The notes beneath the pieces were generated by a model. That model worked only from the letters and a program-made list of their open reading frames with translations, was not told the origin of the DNA and made no database searches. Both the position numbers and the translations under genes were made by a program. A stretch of DNA of 64,000 nt from Buxus sempervirens (Eukaryota > Streptophyta > Magnoliopsida > Buxales > Buxaceae). Location of the stretch: assembly GCA_947561395.2 (NCBI GenBank), contig OX387192.1, positions 36,787,520-36,851,519 of the forward strand, written 5' to 3'. Shown piece after piece: positions 11,520-22,200 of this stretch (its first letter is position 1; each line of letters begins with the position of its first letter).

Positions 11520-12603
11520 CTCAAGAGGTGCAGACGTGCAGTATGGCTCGATTTGAACCGACACAACCCCGTAAAGCAAACTGGAACGAACCCAGATGCG
11601 ATCAACTTGACTCAATCCAGTCCATCGTTGAGGGTGTCACTTGGGTTCGGTCCGGATAAGAAAGGGTTCTCAATTGATTGGATTCAAACCGAAAACTCTC
11701 ACGCCCTCGTACCCTTGATTTGCGACCAAATCAGTGACATAAGGTGAAAAAATCTATACTAATATATAAAGCGGATATGGGATATTCAGGGATAACAATC
11801 TATGCCTAAATTGCTCTCAACTTTTTTTTTTTTTTTACAGGTTTATTATGCACATAATCGACTAAATAAAATTACATACGTTCTATTTTAACGTGAGATG
11901 TTTTTCTAAGGGACAATATAAAAACATTTACAAATTATGAATTTTACAATTTGTTATGTGTGTAGTCCCCTATTTTAGAATAAAGAGAACCTTGGAGAAT
12001 ATTATTCAAGATTCTAGTCAGCCTATTTTATTCCTATGAATAGCCTTCTAAAATTTTTAAAATACTCAATCTACCTCCTATTTTATAAATAACTACCTAT
12101 GCTTATCCCATAAAAAACTACAAACCCAAAGTCTCACATAACTATTGAATACGTGCAGTGGTACTTTTGTAAGGTCATGGGTGGAGAAGAAAACATTATT
12201 GATGATCATTTTCTTCAAGTTTATTATTTGTTCTCTTGTTTTGAGTACGGTGAATTGAACCTAAGTTTGAAAGTTTCTAGTTAAATTCATGAGTTCTGTC
12301 ATTTTTTCTTGCCAAGACATAACACCATCCTAAAACCATCTGTTTCTTAAGAAGAGTCAATTTCTGCAGGGGCGCTTCTGGAGTTCGATCTTATCCTGTA
12401 CATTTGCGCTTTTAATTAATAGAAGTCGTTGATCTGAATCCCAATCTCAGTTAACATAAAACCCAATCACCGATTTAAGTACTTATATTTTTTATTTCTT
12501 GGGTACAAAGTCTTTCACACTGAATTGGATGAAGGGACAAGATCAATACAAATTAATACAGATGTTATAAACAGAACATCTCCTGGTATAGGATGGAGCG
12601 TGG
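11520..12603. other. Intergenic, no gene recognised
   Basis: This includes the distal SmD2 promoter and the 3' UTR of the hydrolase gene, both on the minus strand. Low-complexity AT-rich sequence; no frame resembles a protein. Confidence 0.55.
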
Positions 12604-15427
12604 CTACATAGCGGAAGGCGGATTCAGCACGGTAATGGAGGAGGCATTGTCATCATAAGCTCGCTGGTTGAGCCAGGCGATGATGTCGGCGAACACAATC
12701 TCAACGTTGTGATCTGGCTCCCCAGCCGTCAAACCATGCCACATTTCAGGGTAGAGGATTATGGTCTTGTCTGTGCTCTTGGCTTGATCATGTAACACCC
12801 TGCTCACTCCGGGATCTGTCACGATATCTGCTTCTCCATGCAACACCAAGAACGGTAACTTCACCTGCCGATTCATGCCCAATTTGAATAAATTAAGAAC
12901 GGCATCCAAACCAGAGATTTAACAAAAAAATTCACTTCAATTCCATCACCTCGGTTAAGCTGTTCTCCAGGCTCGTGCTCGCTGTGAGCATTTCGATAGC
13001 CGTCTTCAGCCTGGGCTTATCTTGGTATATCAACTCGTTTCTACGGATCTGTGCAATTCAATCATAAGTTACTGGATGCAAGCACAGGTTTTCTATACTT
13101 CTTTTCCCTTGTTTCGGGAAAAAAAGATTATAAACCCCTGTTCTCCGTTATATCTATTACAACAGCTTTTATTCAATTATTTTGGAATACTAACAATCTA
13201 ATAATCTATTATCGATCGTGTGCTGCTGCATTAGTTTTTTTTTAATTATTATAAATGAATCAACTTTAAATGCTCTACGTGATAACATCTCAAAGCCATC
13301 TTAAGGCCAAAACAACATGCAATTCAGCTCATTGCAGAAGATTTCAACCCATTGTTGGGTATTGTTGAGCCCTTTAACAATAAACAACTCGTCTTGCTTG
13401 CACATCAGCAAGCAGTTCTCTTGCACTGAAAACTAAGAATATATTCACCTTTTATTGCAGTTGTTTGTTGATGTACCTAGTAATTGTTGGGTATTGTTGA
13501 ATCCTTTTGTTGTTGAAGAGTGAATGATCTAAATTCTCAGCACAATTTGCACTCAATTAAATATTTATATTTTTAATAATATGTTAGTAGTATTTATCTT
13601 TAATTATTTGAACTATTATCATCATCACTATTAAAAAGACTATTTTTTGGAACCTACCGTAGCTAAAATGGGACCGTTTGGTTTGGAATCCGAAAATAAA
13701 AGATAAAGCTAATAAATTTTACAAACATTTCTTCTGGAAAATTAATTTTTAGTGATACTTTTTGAAATAAATAAAATTCAGTCAATAAAGTTTTTAGTTT
13801 AAGCCTCTATAAAAATAATTAATTTTTAATAATATTTCATACAATGACTTGTATAGGTTAGTACACAATGATAATAGAAGGTACAAGCCATTTTATTTCT
13901 TTTATTGACTTGCTTAGTACACAATGTTAATAGAAGGTAGAAGCCATTTTATTGACTTGTACAAGTTTTATTATTGTTTGTATAAGTTTTGTGAGTGAGT
14001 GGTACAAGGGCATTTTTGGAAGAATTTGTTTGTAGCATTAAAATACCACTAATATTTAATTATGTTGATAAAGGTTTCTTAAATGTTAAATTCAAAACTT
14101 TGCTGACTGAATTTTAATTATGTTTAAAAAGTATCACTAAAAGTTAAATTAATAAAGGGTATAGATTTAAGAAGAAAATTTGTTCGAGAATTCTATTTTA
14201 AGAATCGAAATCTCTCTCCAAAATGGTACGTGGAGCTTTTTATACTCTACCCCTTAATTCAATGGAACAAATAAAAGCAGAGATTTAAATACTCTAGCTT
14301 AATTCACCGGATTAAACAAGATCTTATTGGAAAAAAAGTTCTTATGTACAATGGAAGCTTCCTTCATTTATCTCTATGTTTAAGCTTATTCCAACGTTTA
14401 TTTTGTTTTTTTTTTTTTCTTTCATCTTCTAAATCTGTAATTTCAATATAGCCTTTCAAGTTTAAACATCCTATTAAGGGTCTCTGTATACTCTTGGAAC
14501 AAGAGACTATAAAATCACAAGCTAACTGAAACAGCTGCATGCATGGGAATTGAATCATCTACGGTTGGACCTGTAAAATGGTCCAACCGTAAACCCCATT
14601 TTTAGATGAATTGAATCCGCATGCATAAGTGCTGCGTCTCTCTCACCTCTTCTCGCTTGGCTGGGTCCTTAAAGGCGGAGTCGATGACGTCTTTTCCGGG
14701 GACTATCTTCCATTTGGGTATGATCTTCGCCATTCTGGTCAATACAGACGAGACAAAGGGATGAGGTTTAACCTCCTCTGATATCTGCACCCAGGTTAAT
14801 TACAATATCAATCTTGTAAGCTAAGAGAACGCATGGCTCGCACCATATCGATCGGTTGTTCGTACCTTACACATGGGTGCGACGAGAACCGCACCAGTCC
14901 AGAAGGTGGGGTCTTTTCTGTGAAGCAGAAGCGCCACTGCTCCTCCCATGGACTCTCCATACAGAAACTTCTTCTTGTTTTTGTATTTTTCCTGTTCTGC
15001 AAGACAGAAACCAAGGCATTAGGTGGTTATTCTAATAATGCAGGATCAAAGCATGCATGAGCATGGCGATCAACGGCTGCTAATGCTTACCACAGACAGA
15101 TTTGAAATAGTCATGGCAATCATTGACTATATCATCAAACTTTTGAATGTAACATCTAATGCCTTGGGATCGTCCGTGCCCTTCGTAATCTATCCCAACC
15201 ACACCGTATCCTGCCCTCGCCAGTTTCGTCCCACAGCCTAAAAACAATAAATCCTCAGTCAACTGAATCCATACGAGATCGTATCATCTTAAAATGATGG
15301 TTTAAATTGAAGAGATGAGATCATATTACCATTCATGTAACCACTACATTCCATGCCATAGCCTGCAACTCCATAAATCAATCAAATATTTCTTGGGGTA
15401 AAATACTGTGAAATGAAGATGTGCATG

Positions 15428-15463
<36 letters not shown>

Positions 15464-15671
15464 TGGCAAAGAAAGATGAGGGCCTTTGGAGGAGAGGTGG
15501 GCAACCATTTACAAGTAAAGAGCCGCAATCCTCTGGAGTTCGTCGTATACTCCTTTTGATTAATTCCACAGTTGAATTATAATGAGAGAAAAGAAAAAGA
15601 TACAGAGGCTGAGGAGACGCTTGTGTTAGCACATTACTCACCTCCTGATACTCTACTGCCATTTTCTCCAT
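12604..15671 (-). CDS. Monoacylglycerol lipase / caffeoylshikimate esterase-like alpha/beta hydrolase
   Basis: A serine hydrolase of the plant MAGL family, which cleaves monoacylglycerols or related esters; one member is caffeoylshikimate esterase of lignin synthesis. Eight exons in transcript order: 15642-15671, 15462-15552, 15330-15362, 15091-15237, 14866-14996, 14647-14784, 12950-13048 and 12604-12864. They give 309 residues. Visible features are the oxyanion HG at 40-41, DYEGHGRS near 68-75 and the nucleophile elbow GESMG at 114-118 with Ser116. Probable Asp236 lies in HGEADIVTDP and His266 in MWHGLTAGE. All triad residues are present. No signal peptide is seen, so it is probably cytosolic or peripherally membrane-bound. 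It most resembles the Arabidopsis At3g62860-type members from memory, so I do not claim caffeoylshikimate esterase itself. Intron 2 starts inside a (CT)15 microsatellite, and the large intron 13049-14646 carries MITE-like repeats. Confidence 0.92.
13739..14156. repeat. Foldback repeat in hydrolase intron
   Basis: The left arm (13739-13790) contains TTTTAGTGATACTTTTT followed by AAAATTCAGTCA. The right arm (about 14097-14156) carries the same block inverted, about 55 bp with a few mismatches. The structure suggests an old MITE; outer ends were not resolved. Confidence 0.75.
13858..13953. repeat. Direct duplication inside the foldback
   Basis: The block TTAGTACACAATG.TAATAG with its following AGCCATTTTATT occurs at 13858-13897 and again 56 bp downstream, differing at two or three positions. 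Confidence 0.85.
14545..14618. mobile_element. Small hAT-type MITE with 8-bp target duplication
   Basis: The 74-bp element is bounded by GCATGCAT at 14537-14544 and again at 14619-14626. Its ends are inverted (about GGAATTGAATCATCT against AGATGAATTGAATCC). An inner hairpin pairs ACGGTTGGACC with GGTCCAACCGT. It belongs to the same family as 16735-16901. It sits 28 bp downstream of a splice donor in the hydrolase intron. Confidence 0.8.
15431..15460. repeat. (GA)15 microsatellite at a splice donor
   Basis: On the sense (minus) strand it reads (TC)15 and forms the first bases of hydrolase intron 2: exon ...CACG, then GTCTCTCT.... The donor is therefore part of the repeat. Confidence 0.95.
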
Positions 15672-16734
15672 TTTGGGCCGATGAATAGAATGACATGCAC
15701 AGATTTAATGCCCACAGTTAAAGAAAAACGGAGGCAAAATCCATATAAAGGAAAAGACAGAATTAAATCAGGATCAATGCCAACGGATAAATGTTACAGA
15801 TGAATGAATGAAACTATTCTTAGGAATATCGATCTGGGGTTCAACCTCTTTATGTATTCTTGTTATTCATTGAAAAGTTCTGAAGCTATATCCGATTGGA
15901 TGCACTCGCGGCAGTTCCAAAATCACCGTTTTAGATGGTATATATATATATCACTAATTCCACCATTTTTGCTCATCGATCATGGTCGTCTATGCTTACC
16001 TGTGAATCAGAAACTGCGAGATATGAGATCATCGCCGTTTAATTTAATCTCGAATGAAGAAGCATTGAAGGTGACAGGGTGTCCCATTGACCACTTCCTT
16101 CCGAGTGGATCAAATCCCAAGTCGGAGAAATAACGGGCAGAAAGTACACTATTTTCCACCATTTACCATTTTTAGCTCGATCAAGGATGATGAACTTGTA
16201 TATGGTGACTAATTTAGGAATTAAAGTAGTCTGACCCGGTGATGACACGGTTAATTTCTCTGATCAGCGGAAAACTCGATGTTTTTCATGCACTGATTCT
16301 GTGTAATTCTTCTTCCATGATTGGATCTTGTTCCATGTACGTACGCGTTTCCGCAGACAGGCAGATATAAAGTATAAACAGCCACACATGACAAGTCTTA
16401 ATTATGAGAGAAGAGTTCAAGTTTGAGGAAAAAAAAGAAGGAAAAGTAATAATTTAGAACAACATTACATTCCTACATGGAGCAGAGCAGTATACCCAAA
16501 GAAGAAGCTTCTATATAGCTTTAATAGTTTTATATATATATATATATAGATAATGAGCAAAAAAAAAAAAAGACAATTTTGTTATCAAATCGTGTATGAG
16601 CTCCTAAAAAGGAAAAAATAAAGCTTATTAAACTTAACTAACCTAGTATAATGGAACATATTCCACCAAAACTGAAAGAAAAAAGGTGGTTCCCTGTTCT
16701 TGTATGAATGCAAACCTAATCTAGCAATACGTAA
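15672..16734. other. Intergenic: hydrolase promoter region
   Basis: Upstream of the hydrolase start. It contains a (TA)n tract at about 16531-16548 and a poly-A run near 16560. No gene is seen. Confidence 0.55.
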
Positions 16735-16901
16735 GAGATTCAATCATCTACTGTTGGACCTGTAGAATGGTCAAACCGTAACCAATGCCATGCAGCCACA
16801 TGGACCTGCATGGTAGGCACATACCACATGCAGCCTATGTGGCAGCATGGCATTGGCTAGGTTCGACCTATTTTACAGGTCCAACAGATGATTCAATTCT
16901 C
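16735..16901. mobile_element. hAT-type foldback MITE, 167 bp
   Basis: The element is an almost complete inverted repeat. GAGATTCAATCATCT at the left pairs with AGATGATTCAATTCTC at the right, and the pairing continues through GTTGGACCTGT and CAATGCCATGC to a small central loop. The flanks are ATACGTAA (16727-16734) and AAACGTAA (16902-16909), an 8-bp duplication with one mismatch. The size and 8-bp duplication fit a hAT-derived MITE. Confidence 0.85.
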
Positions 16902-17876
16902 AAACGTAACACCTAAACAATCACATTTATATGTACCATATATACTTGTAAACCTATGCACATATTGACAATAAAAAATCACGAATGTCTATGCTTGACC
17001 GGAGCTGCTAGCATCCTCATCATTGAGTACGAATTGATAGACCACAGCAGAACAACGTGTGAATTGCGTGAAATCCCTATTTGGGGCTTGAAACAGAGAA
17101 TATACATCTCATTGTCGCCGGAACTTCGGTCAGGGATCAGATTCCGGCCGAGTAAGTTCGCTTGGAATCAGACATAGGCTCGCAGAGTGTCCGTTGGAAC
17201 TCCTCCTGAACTTTGTGCTTACCGGTGTGGTGCTCGGTCCACTTATCTGTCTTCTTCTTACCCTTGCTCTTGTTATTTATTTTTTTCTTCTGTGGATATT
17301 TCTAATCTTATTCATTCTAATGTTGAATATTCATTGCCTGGGTAATGATGTACTTCTGTTTTAATTTCTTTTCGTTCCCTTTTTTGTCTTCCTCGAGTAA
17401 TCAAATCTCAAATTTGTGATTGACATTGCAATTCTGTTCTAGATTGTACCTATAATTTTTTTTTTTCAGAATTGTTTTCTTGTGTTTCATTGCCACCCTT
17501 TTTTCCTCTCCGGATTTTGATTCTCTGTTCTAGTGTTCAGAGGCCTAGTGAACTATGCTAGAGAATGGAGAGGAAAGATAGGGTAGCGAAGAAGCGATGA
17601 GAAACCAATACAGGGTATCATCCTCGTAATTGGCTGCTTCCAGCAATAAAGGTTTAAAGAATGGAAGGAAATGAAATTTCTTTTAAGAACTGAGTACCCT
17701 GTGTGGGGGGAGAACTACTAATTTTTAAAAAAAGGGACTATAAGCAACATAAGTTGGAGACAAATACCTTGTTCTTCTTTACTCTGGTTCTTGTGCACTC
17801 ATGTAATGTTCTACAGAAAATAAAATGAATGCCTAATTAATTCAGCTTGAACTTTATTTTGCTTGTCCTTACACAG
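16902..17876. other. Intergenic, no gene recognised
   Basis: A short hydrophobic frame near 17195-17310 (about LLLNFVLTGVVLGPLICLLL) has no family match and may be chance in T-rich DNA. Upstream exons of the exchanger fragment were sought here and not found. Confidence 0.45.
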
Positions 17877-18174
17877 CAATGCACTGAACGTTTACGTGGG
17901 AATTGGCATGCCTTGGCTGATCAACACGATGTACAACTTCATCGCATATAGGGAACCCGTGCGGATCCAAAATGCAGGTGGCCTTAGCTTTTCTCTACTT
18001 GTTTTCTTTGCAACTTGTGTAGGTTGCATCCCTGTTCTGGTGTTAAGGCGTCTGACCATCGGTGCTGAGCTGGGAGGACCCAGGCTGTGGACCTGGGCAA
18101 CTTTCGTCCTCTTTGTTTTGCTGTGGATTTTCTATGTTGTTCTTTCTTCTACAAGAGTCTCTGGCATCATTTGA
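17877..18174 (+). pseudogene. Orphan 3' exon of an NCL-type Na+/Ca2+ exchanger
   Basis: After a good acceptor (CTTACACAG) an uninterrupted frame reads [20 protein letters not shown], then [32 protein letters not shown] and [10 protein letters not shown], then stop. This matches the C-terminal half-repeat of plant NCL/EF-hand CAX-like exchangers, which move Ca2+ against Na+ at the vacuole or plasma membrane. The family has over 550 residues with two exchanger repeats and EF hands. Only the last exon (about 98 residues, two to three membrane helices) is here. None of the upstream exons is recognisable in the preceding 2.2 kb, which ends at the hydrolase gene. The exon has no stop or frameshift, so the event may be fairly recent, or the exon may belong to a chimeric transcript. 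A functional gene here is unlikely. Confidence 0.8.
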
Positions 18175-18824
18175 GTTTATTTCAATTCCTTTTGTTTTGT
18201 ATTCTTTTACCCTTTTCTTCTGCCCTCTTCTGGGTGTGATTGCTTGTTTACTGTAATATGCCCACCATCAGGGTTTGAGAATTCCTTGAAAATATGAATA
18301 GAGTGAAGAAGCTCCAAATTAAATTAATGGTACCAATTTCTTGGTACAACTCCGCATCCGAAGGCGAAATCTTTCTCACTTATTCGAGGAGTTTTGAAAT
18401 TTTTTTTGCTTTTGTTAACATAATGCTCAGATGAAAGTTTATTTGAGAAGTATTATTTCTTAAAATAGCACTATCTATAAGTAAAGTTAAATCGATTAAA
18501 ACCGGTCATGATGTCTATGTTGGAAGAACGTTGTCGAGCACACTTCCTTTGATGCAGTGAAAGTAGTAGGTTTCGAATCTAATTAAGCTTCTCTTAACAT
18601 GGACATCACAAGGCTTTATCACCATCCCAAGTGGTACTCAAGTATTAATCGGAAGTATGACCCAACCCACCTTTCATTATCCTCCTTTGAACGGTTATGA
18701 AAGCACATGCTTAACCCTAATACAACTAGAACAATATATGTACTAAAAGCAAACTTGTTTTGGAAGTTTCGATGATCTAAAAAGAAACATAAACGAATAA
18801 ACGGAGAGAAAGGAAAGTGCTGAG
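18175..18824. other. Intergenic, no gene recognised
   Basis: Probably the former 3' UTR of the exchanger fragment followed by AT-rich DNA. No frame resembles a protein. Confidence 0.5.
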
Positions 18825-18990
18825 AGCGCTGCCAACTTGAAATCTGCTGGAGCTTTTCATTGGAAGATCTGCTGGTCCAATGGTGAAATGTGTGTCTACA
18901 TAAGTGCATGAAGCCTATGTGTACACACCCTCTATCATTGGACCAGCAGATCTTCCAACGTGAGAGACCAGCGGATATGACCTCAGCGCT
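18825..18990. mobile_element. Foldback MITE-like repeat (GGAAGATCTGCTGGTCCAA family), copy 2
   Basis: The inner arms are perfect: TTGGAAGATCTGCTGGTCC near 18863 pairs with its reverse complement near 18940-18962. Imperfect pairing extends outward to AGCGCTG (18825-18831) and CAGCGCT (18984-18990). It shares its arms and part of the outer sequence with the repeat at 6687-6865. No clear target duplication was seen. It ends about 290 bp upstream of the GCP4 start codon and so may contribute to its promoter. Confidence 0.75.
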
Positions 18991-19276
18991 ACCTATATAC
19001 CCTTTTTTATTTTTGTTTGTGGCTTTCCAGAGCTCTCAAAACACTAAAAATAGTGCTTACATTTCATTAGTACCAGTATCAGTATATGTCATTAGATGTT
19101 GAACTCAACCAGTGTTATCTTTCGGAGTGTACAGACCAAAAACGGGAGGGAAAAGGGGAAAGTTAAAAAAACTTTAAAGAATCCGTTCGAGTGCAGCTGC
19201 CGAAATCACCGCCTTCGTTCGGCAATCAATTCCACTTCGTTCTCCGTTGCTGGCATGTCCTGTACATAGGTAAATT

Positions 19277-22200
19277 ATGCTGCACGAGCTTCTATTAGCG
19301 CTCCTAGGCTACACGGGAGATCTCATTATCGACGAAAGGGAGCAGCAGAAATCACTCGGTGTGGTTTTATCTTCTCATGCTCCAATCTCCGACGAATGCA
19401 CGTTCAAGCTTGCTCCTGACATTTCCTTTATCGAAGCAAGCGAAAGGTAAACCGACTCTCCTTTGCATGCCTGGCTCTTCTCCGCTACTTCTCGATCCGC
19501 GGTGTTCAACGGTTATCTCCTCAACTTCTAAGTTAATATCTGCAGAGATTTGTGTTTTGCTATTAGGGTTTGCGAAGTTAATTCTTAAAATTCATCTCGG
19601 GAGGGCAGATCAGATCACCAATGATCTTTCAAACTCGGGCAAAATCATAGATTTCATTGATTTGTTTCTCGGGCTGCGCTTGGTTTATCCGATAAAATGA
19701 AAAACGCTCAATGAATTGGAAAAAGCAGTGACAAATTACTTGTTTCAGAAACACCAGATGTAGCCTTCATAACCTATGGTGTTAAGCAGGGACGGGGGAA
19801 ATGTTCGTCAGATGTTATCTTTATAGTCTTAATATTATTTATTTCACTCTAGCATTCGAAGAGTTTATTTTAATCGATTTAGTCTTAATATTATCTGTTC
19901 AAACACGTACTTTACGTGTTTGAACAAATGGATTGTTATTTATTTATTGATCTATTTGTTTTTTTCCCCATGTATTAATAAATGTGTTGATGATTTCAGG
20001 GACGTTATTGAGAGGCTTATTACGTTGGGATTCTATTATAGGGAGCTTGATCGATTTGCAACGAAGTGTCGGAATTTAAGTTGGATACGGTCTACATATG
20101 AAGTCCCTCCATCACAAACTTCAGAATTATTGAAAGGGAAAGCAAAAAGGCCAAGTGTGTATTGTAGGGCCATAGCCAATGGCATTGTTGAGATCTTATC
20201 TGTTTACAGGTCTGCTGTTCTTCATGTTGAGCAGAAACTGTTATCAGATCCTTTGCCCATTTTGGCATCAGTAACGCAAGGCCTTAATAAGGTTAGATAT
20301 TAATTTTGAATAATGGAATAATAGTTCATTTTGTTTCGTCTTTCCGATTGGGGTTGGGATTTTTTTATGGTCTTGAAGTCTGAATAGAGAGGAAAAATCA
20401 GTTGAGGTTAAAAATTTGTTCATACAAACAAGTTTATTTGGTAGAGAAATCCCCTTACACAAAGAAGATGAAAAATAATGAATTTTTAAGCCCCTACTTC
20501 AAAAGGATTAATCCACATTTAACAATTAAGATAAGTTCCTGACATATTAAGTTGGAAAAATGTTTATTTATAAATTATTGCATTCACCTATGGAAATCTG
20601 ATTTCTTCGATGGTTCTAACTAGGAAAGTATTTCCCATGCCAGTCAAGCTAAAATTTCCCGCTAGTTATCCTCCTCATTTGATTGTTTTCAACCTTTACC
20701 ATCTGCGTTTTCCTGTATCCATCGATGACCAGGAAGATGTTTTTGTTTCATTTGGCTTCATGCCTCCAAATTTTGTGCAATTCATAGTTGCATTTTTTCC
20801 CTTATTCTTGATAAATTTTTTTGGATGTGTAAACAGGTTTGACATGCTATGGTAAGAATCCTACCGTGACATGCATTCTCAAATGGCAAATAAGTTAGTA
20901 AGATCCTACTTTGCCAAGTTTCAACCCCAAACACGTCTAAGTTTAACCTTATTAATGCCATTTCACCTAGAAGATAAACATTAAAACATGGTTAACATTT
21001 CACATGTCAAAGTCTGTTACCCGGACTATTGGGGCTTACGTAGTTAGAAAGATTCTCTACTTGGCCTATCTAGAGTCAAGCCAGATAGTTGGGATTGCTA
21101 TATCATCTCTGTACATGATAGAAGTCCAAGTTTTACATTGCAGCGGAACCTAGTGAGGTAAATCTGATATCGTTTTCCCAATGGTCCAATTATGCAAATG
21201 TGCATCTTGAGGCAAAATAAAGATCATATATCTTGTGTTGTTGTTTTGATTAGTTTATTTTTGATACAATACCTCAGCAGCTAATATTTCTATCAATTTC
21301 GCTTGGATTTTGCAACTTGTCCATGCATTTTGTTTTTCATTCTAATTACAATCTCTGGACTTTTGGTCTGTTTATTGGACTGGTTTCTTAGAAATAGTTG
21401 AATCTCTCGGCAGTTTTTTGTGCTTTTGCCACCTCTTTATGAGCTTATTGTGGAGATTGAGCGGGATGATATTCGAGGGGGACAGCTTCTCAACCTTTTA
21501 CACAAAAGATGCCATTGCGGGGTGCCTGAATTGCAGGCATGCATTCAAAGGTATGAACTTCTGTTTCTCATGATATAATTACAAAACATACGTTCACCAT
21601 GTAGTTACGTTTGCTATAACTTTTTCTTGATTAATGATCAGCTTATCAGATATATGCTGCTTATAGCATTATTTTACATTTCTTACTCAAAATTACAGTA
21701 AATATTAAAGAAAAAAGGAAAAGGTTAGCACTACTAAAATGACTATTGAAAATTCTATTCAGAAGGCCTTCACTATAATATAAGTTTTCTTGCCGTAAGA
21801 AATTATCGGTGTTTTATATTCTTCATTCAATTTCTCAGGAGGTCCTCTAGATTATTGAAATTGTGGGTTCTAATAAGTTGATTTTTCGTATAGAACCATG
21901 GACTTGTTACTTGTGGTAAGTACTGACTGAATGTGAAGCAACTCTAATTTCTGTTTTTCTTTGTTGATCTTTGTGTGCCAAAAGCATAGGCTTCTTTGGC
22001 ATGGACATCAAGTCATGTATCATCAACTTGCATCATGGATGGTCTATGGGATTCTTCAAGATCAGCATGGGGAGTTTTTCATTAGAAGGTAAGAAAGACG
22101 AAAGAATTTTAATAAAATAAAACAATGTTTCTATGTTGAAATTTATGCTTATGTGTACATGCATCTTAAAAAATACGATTTACTGTCTAAAGACAATTGT

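Noticed and set aside
12604-15671. Naming the hydrolase caffeoylshikimate esterase
   Set aside because: The sequence fits the broader MAGL family and, from memory, a different subgroup better.
17195-17310. Hydrophobic frame upstream of the exchanger fragment
   Set aside because: It is T-rich and matches no exchanger segment, so it cannot be claimed as an upstream exon.
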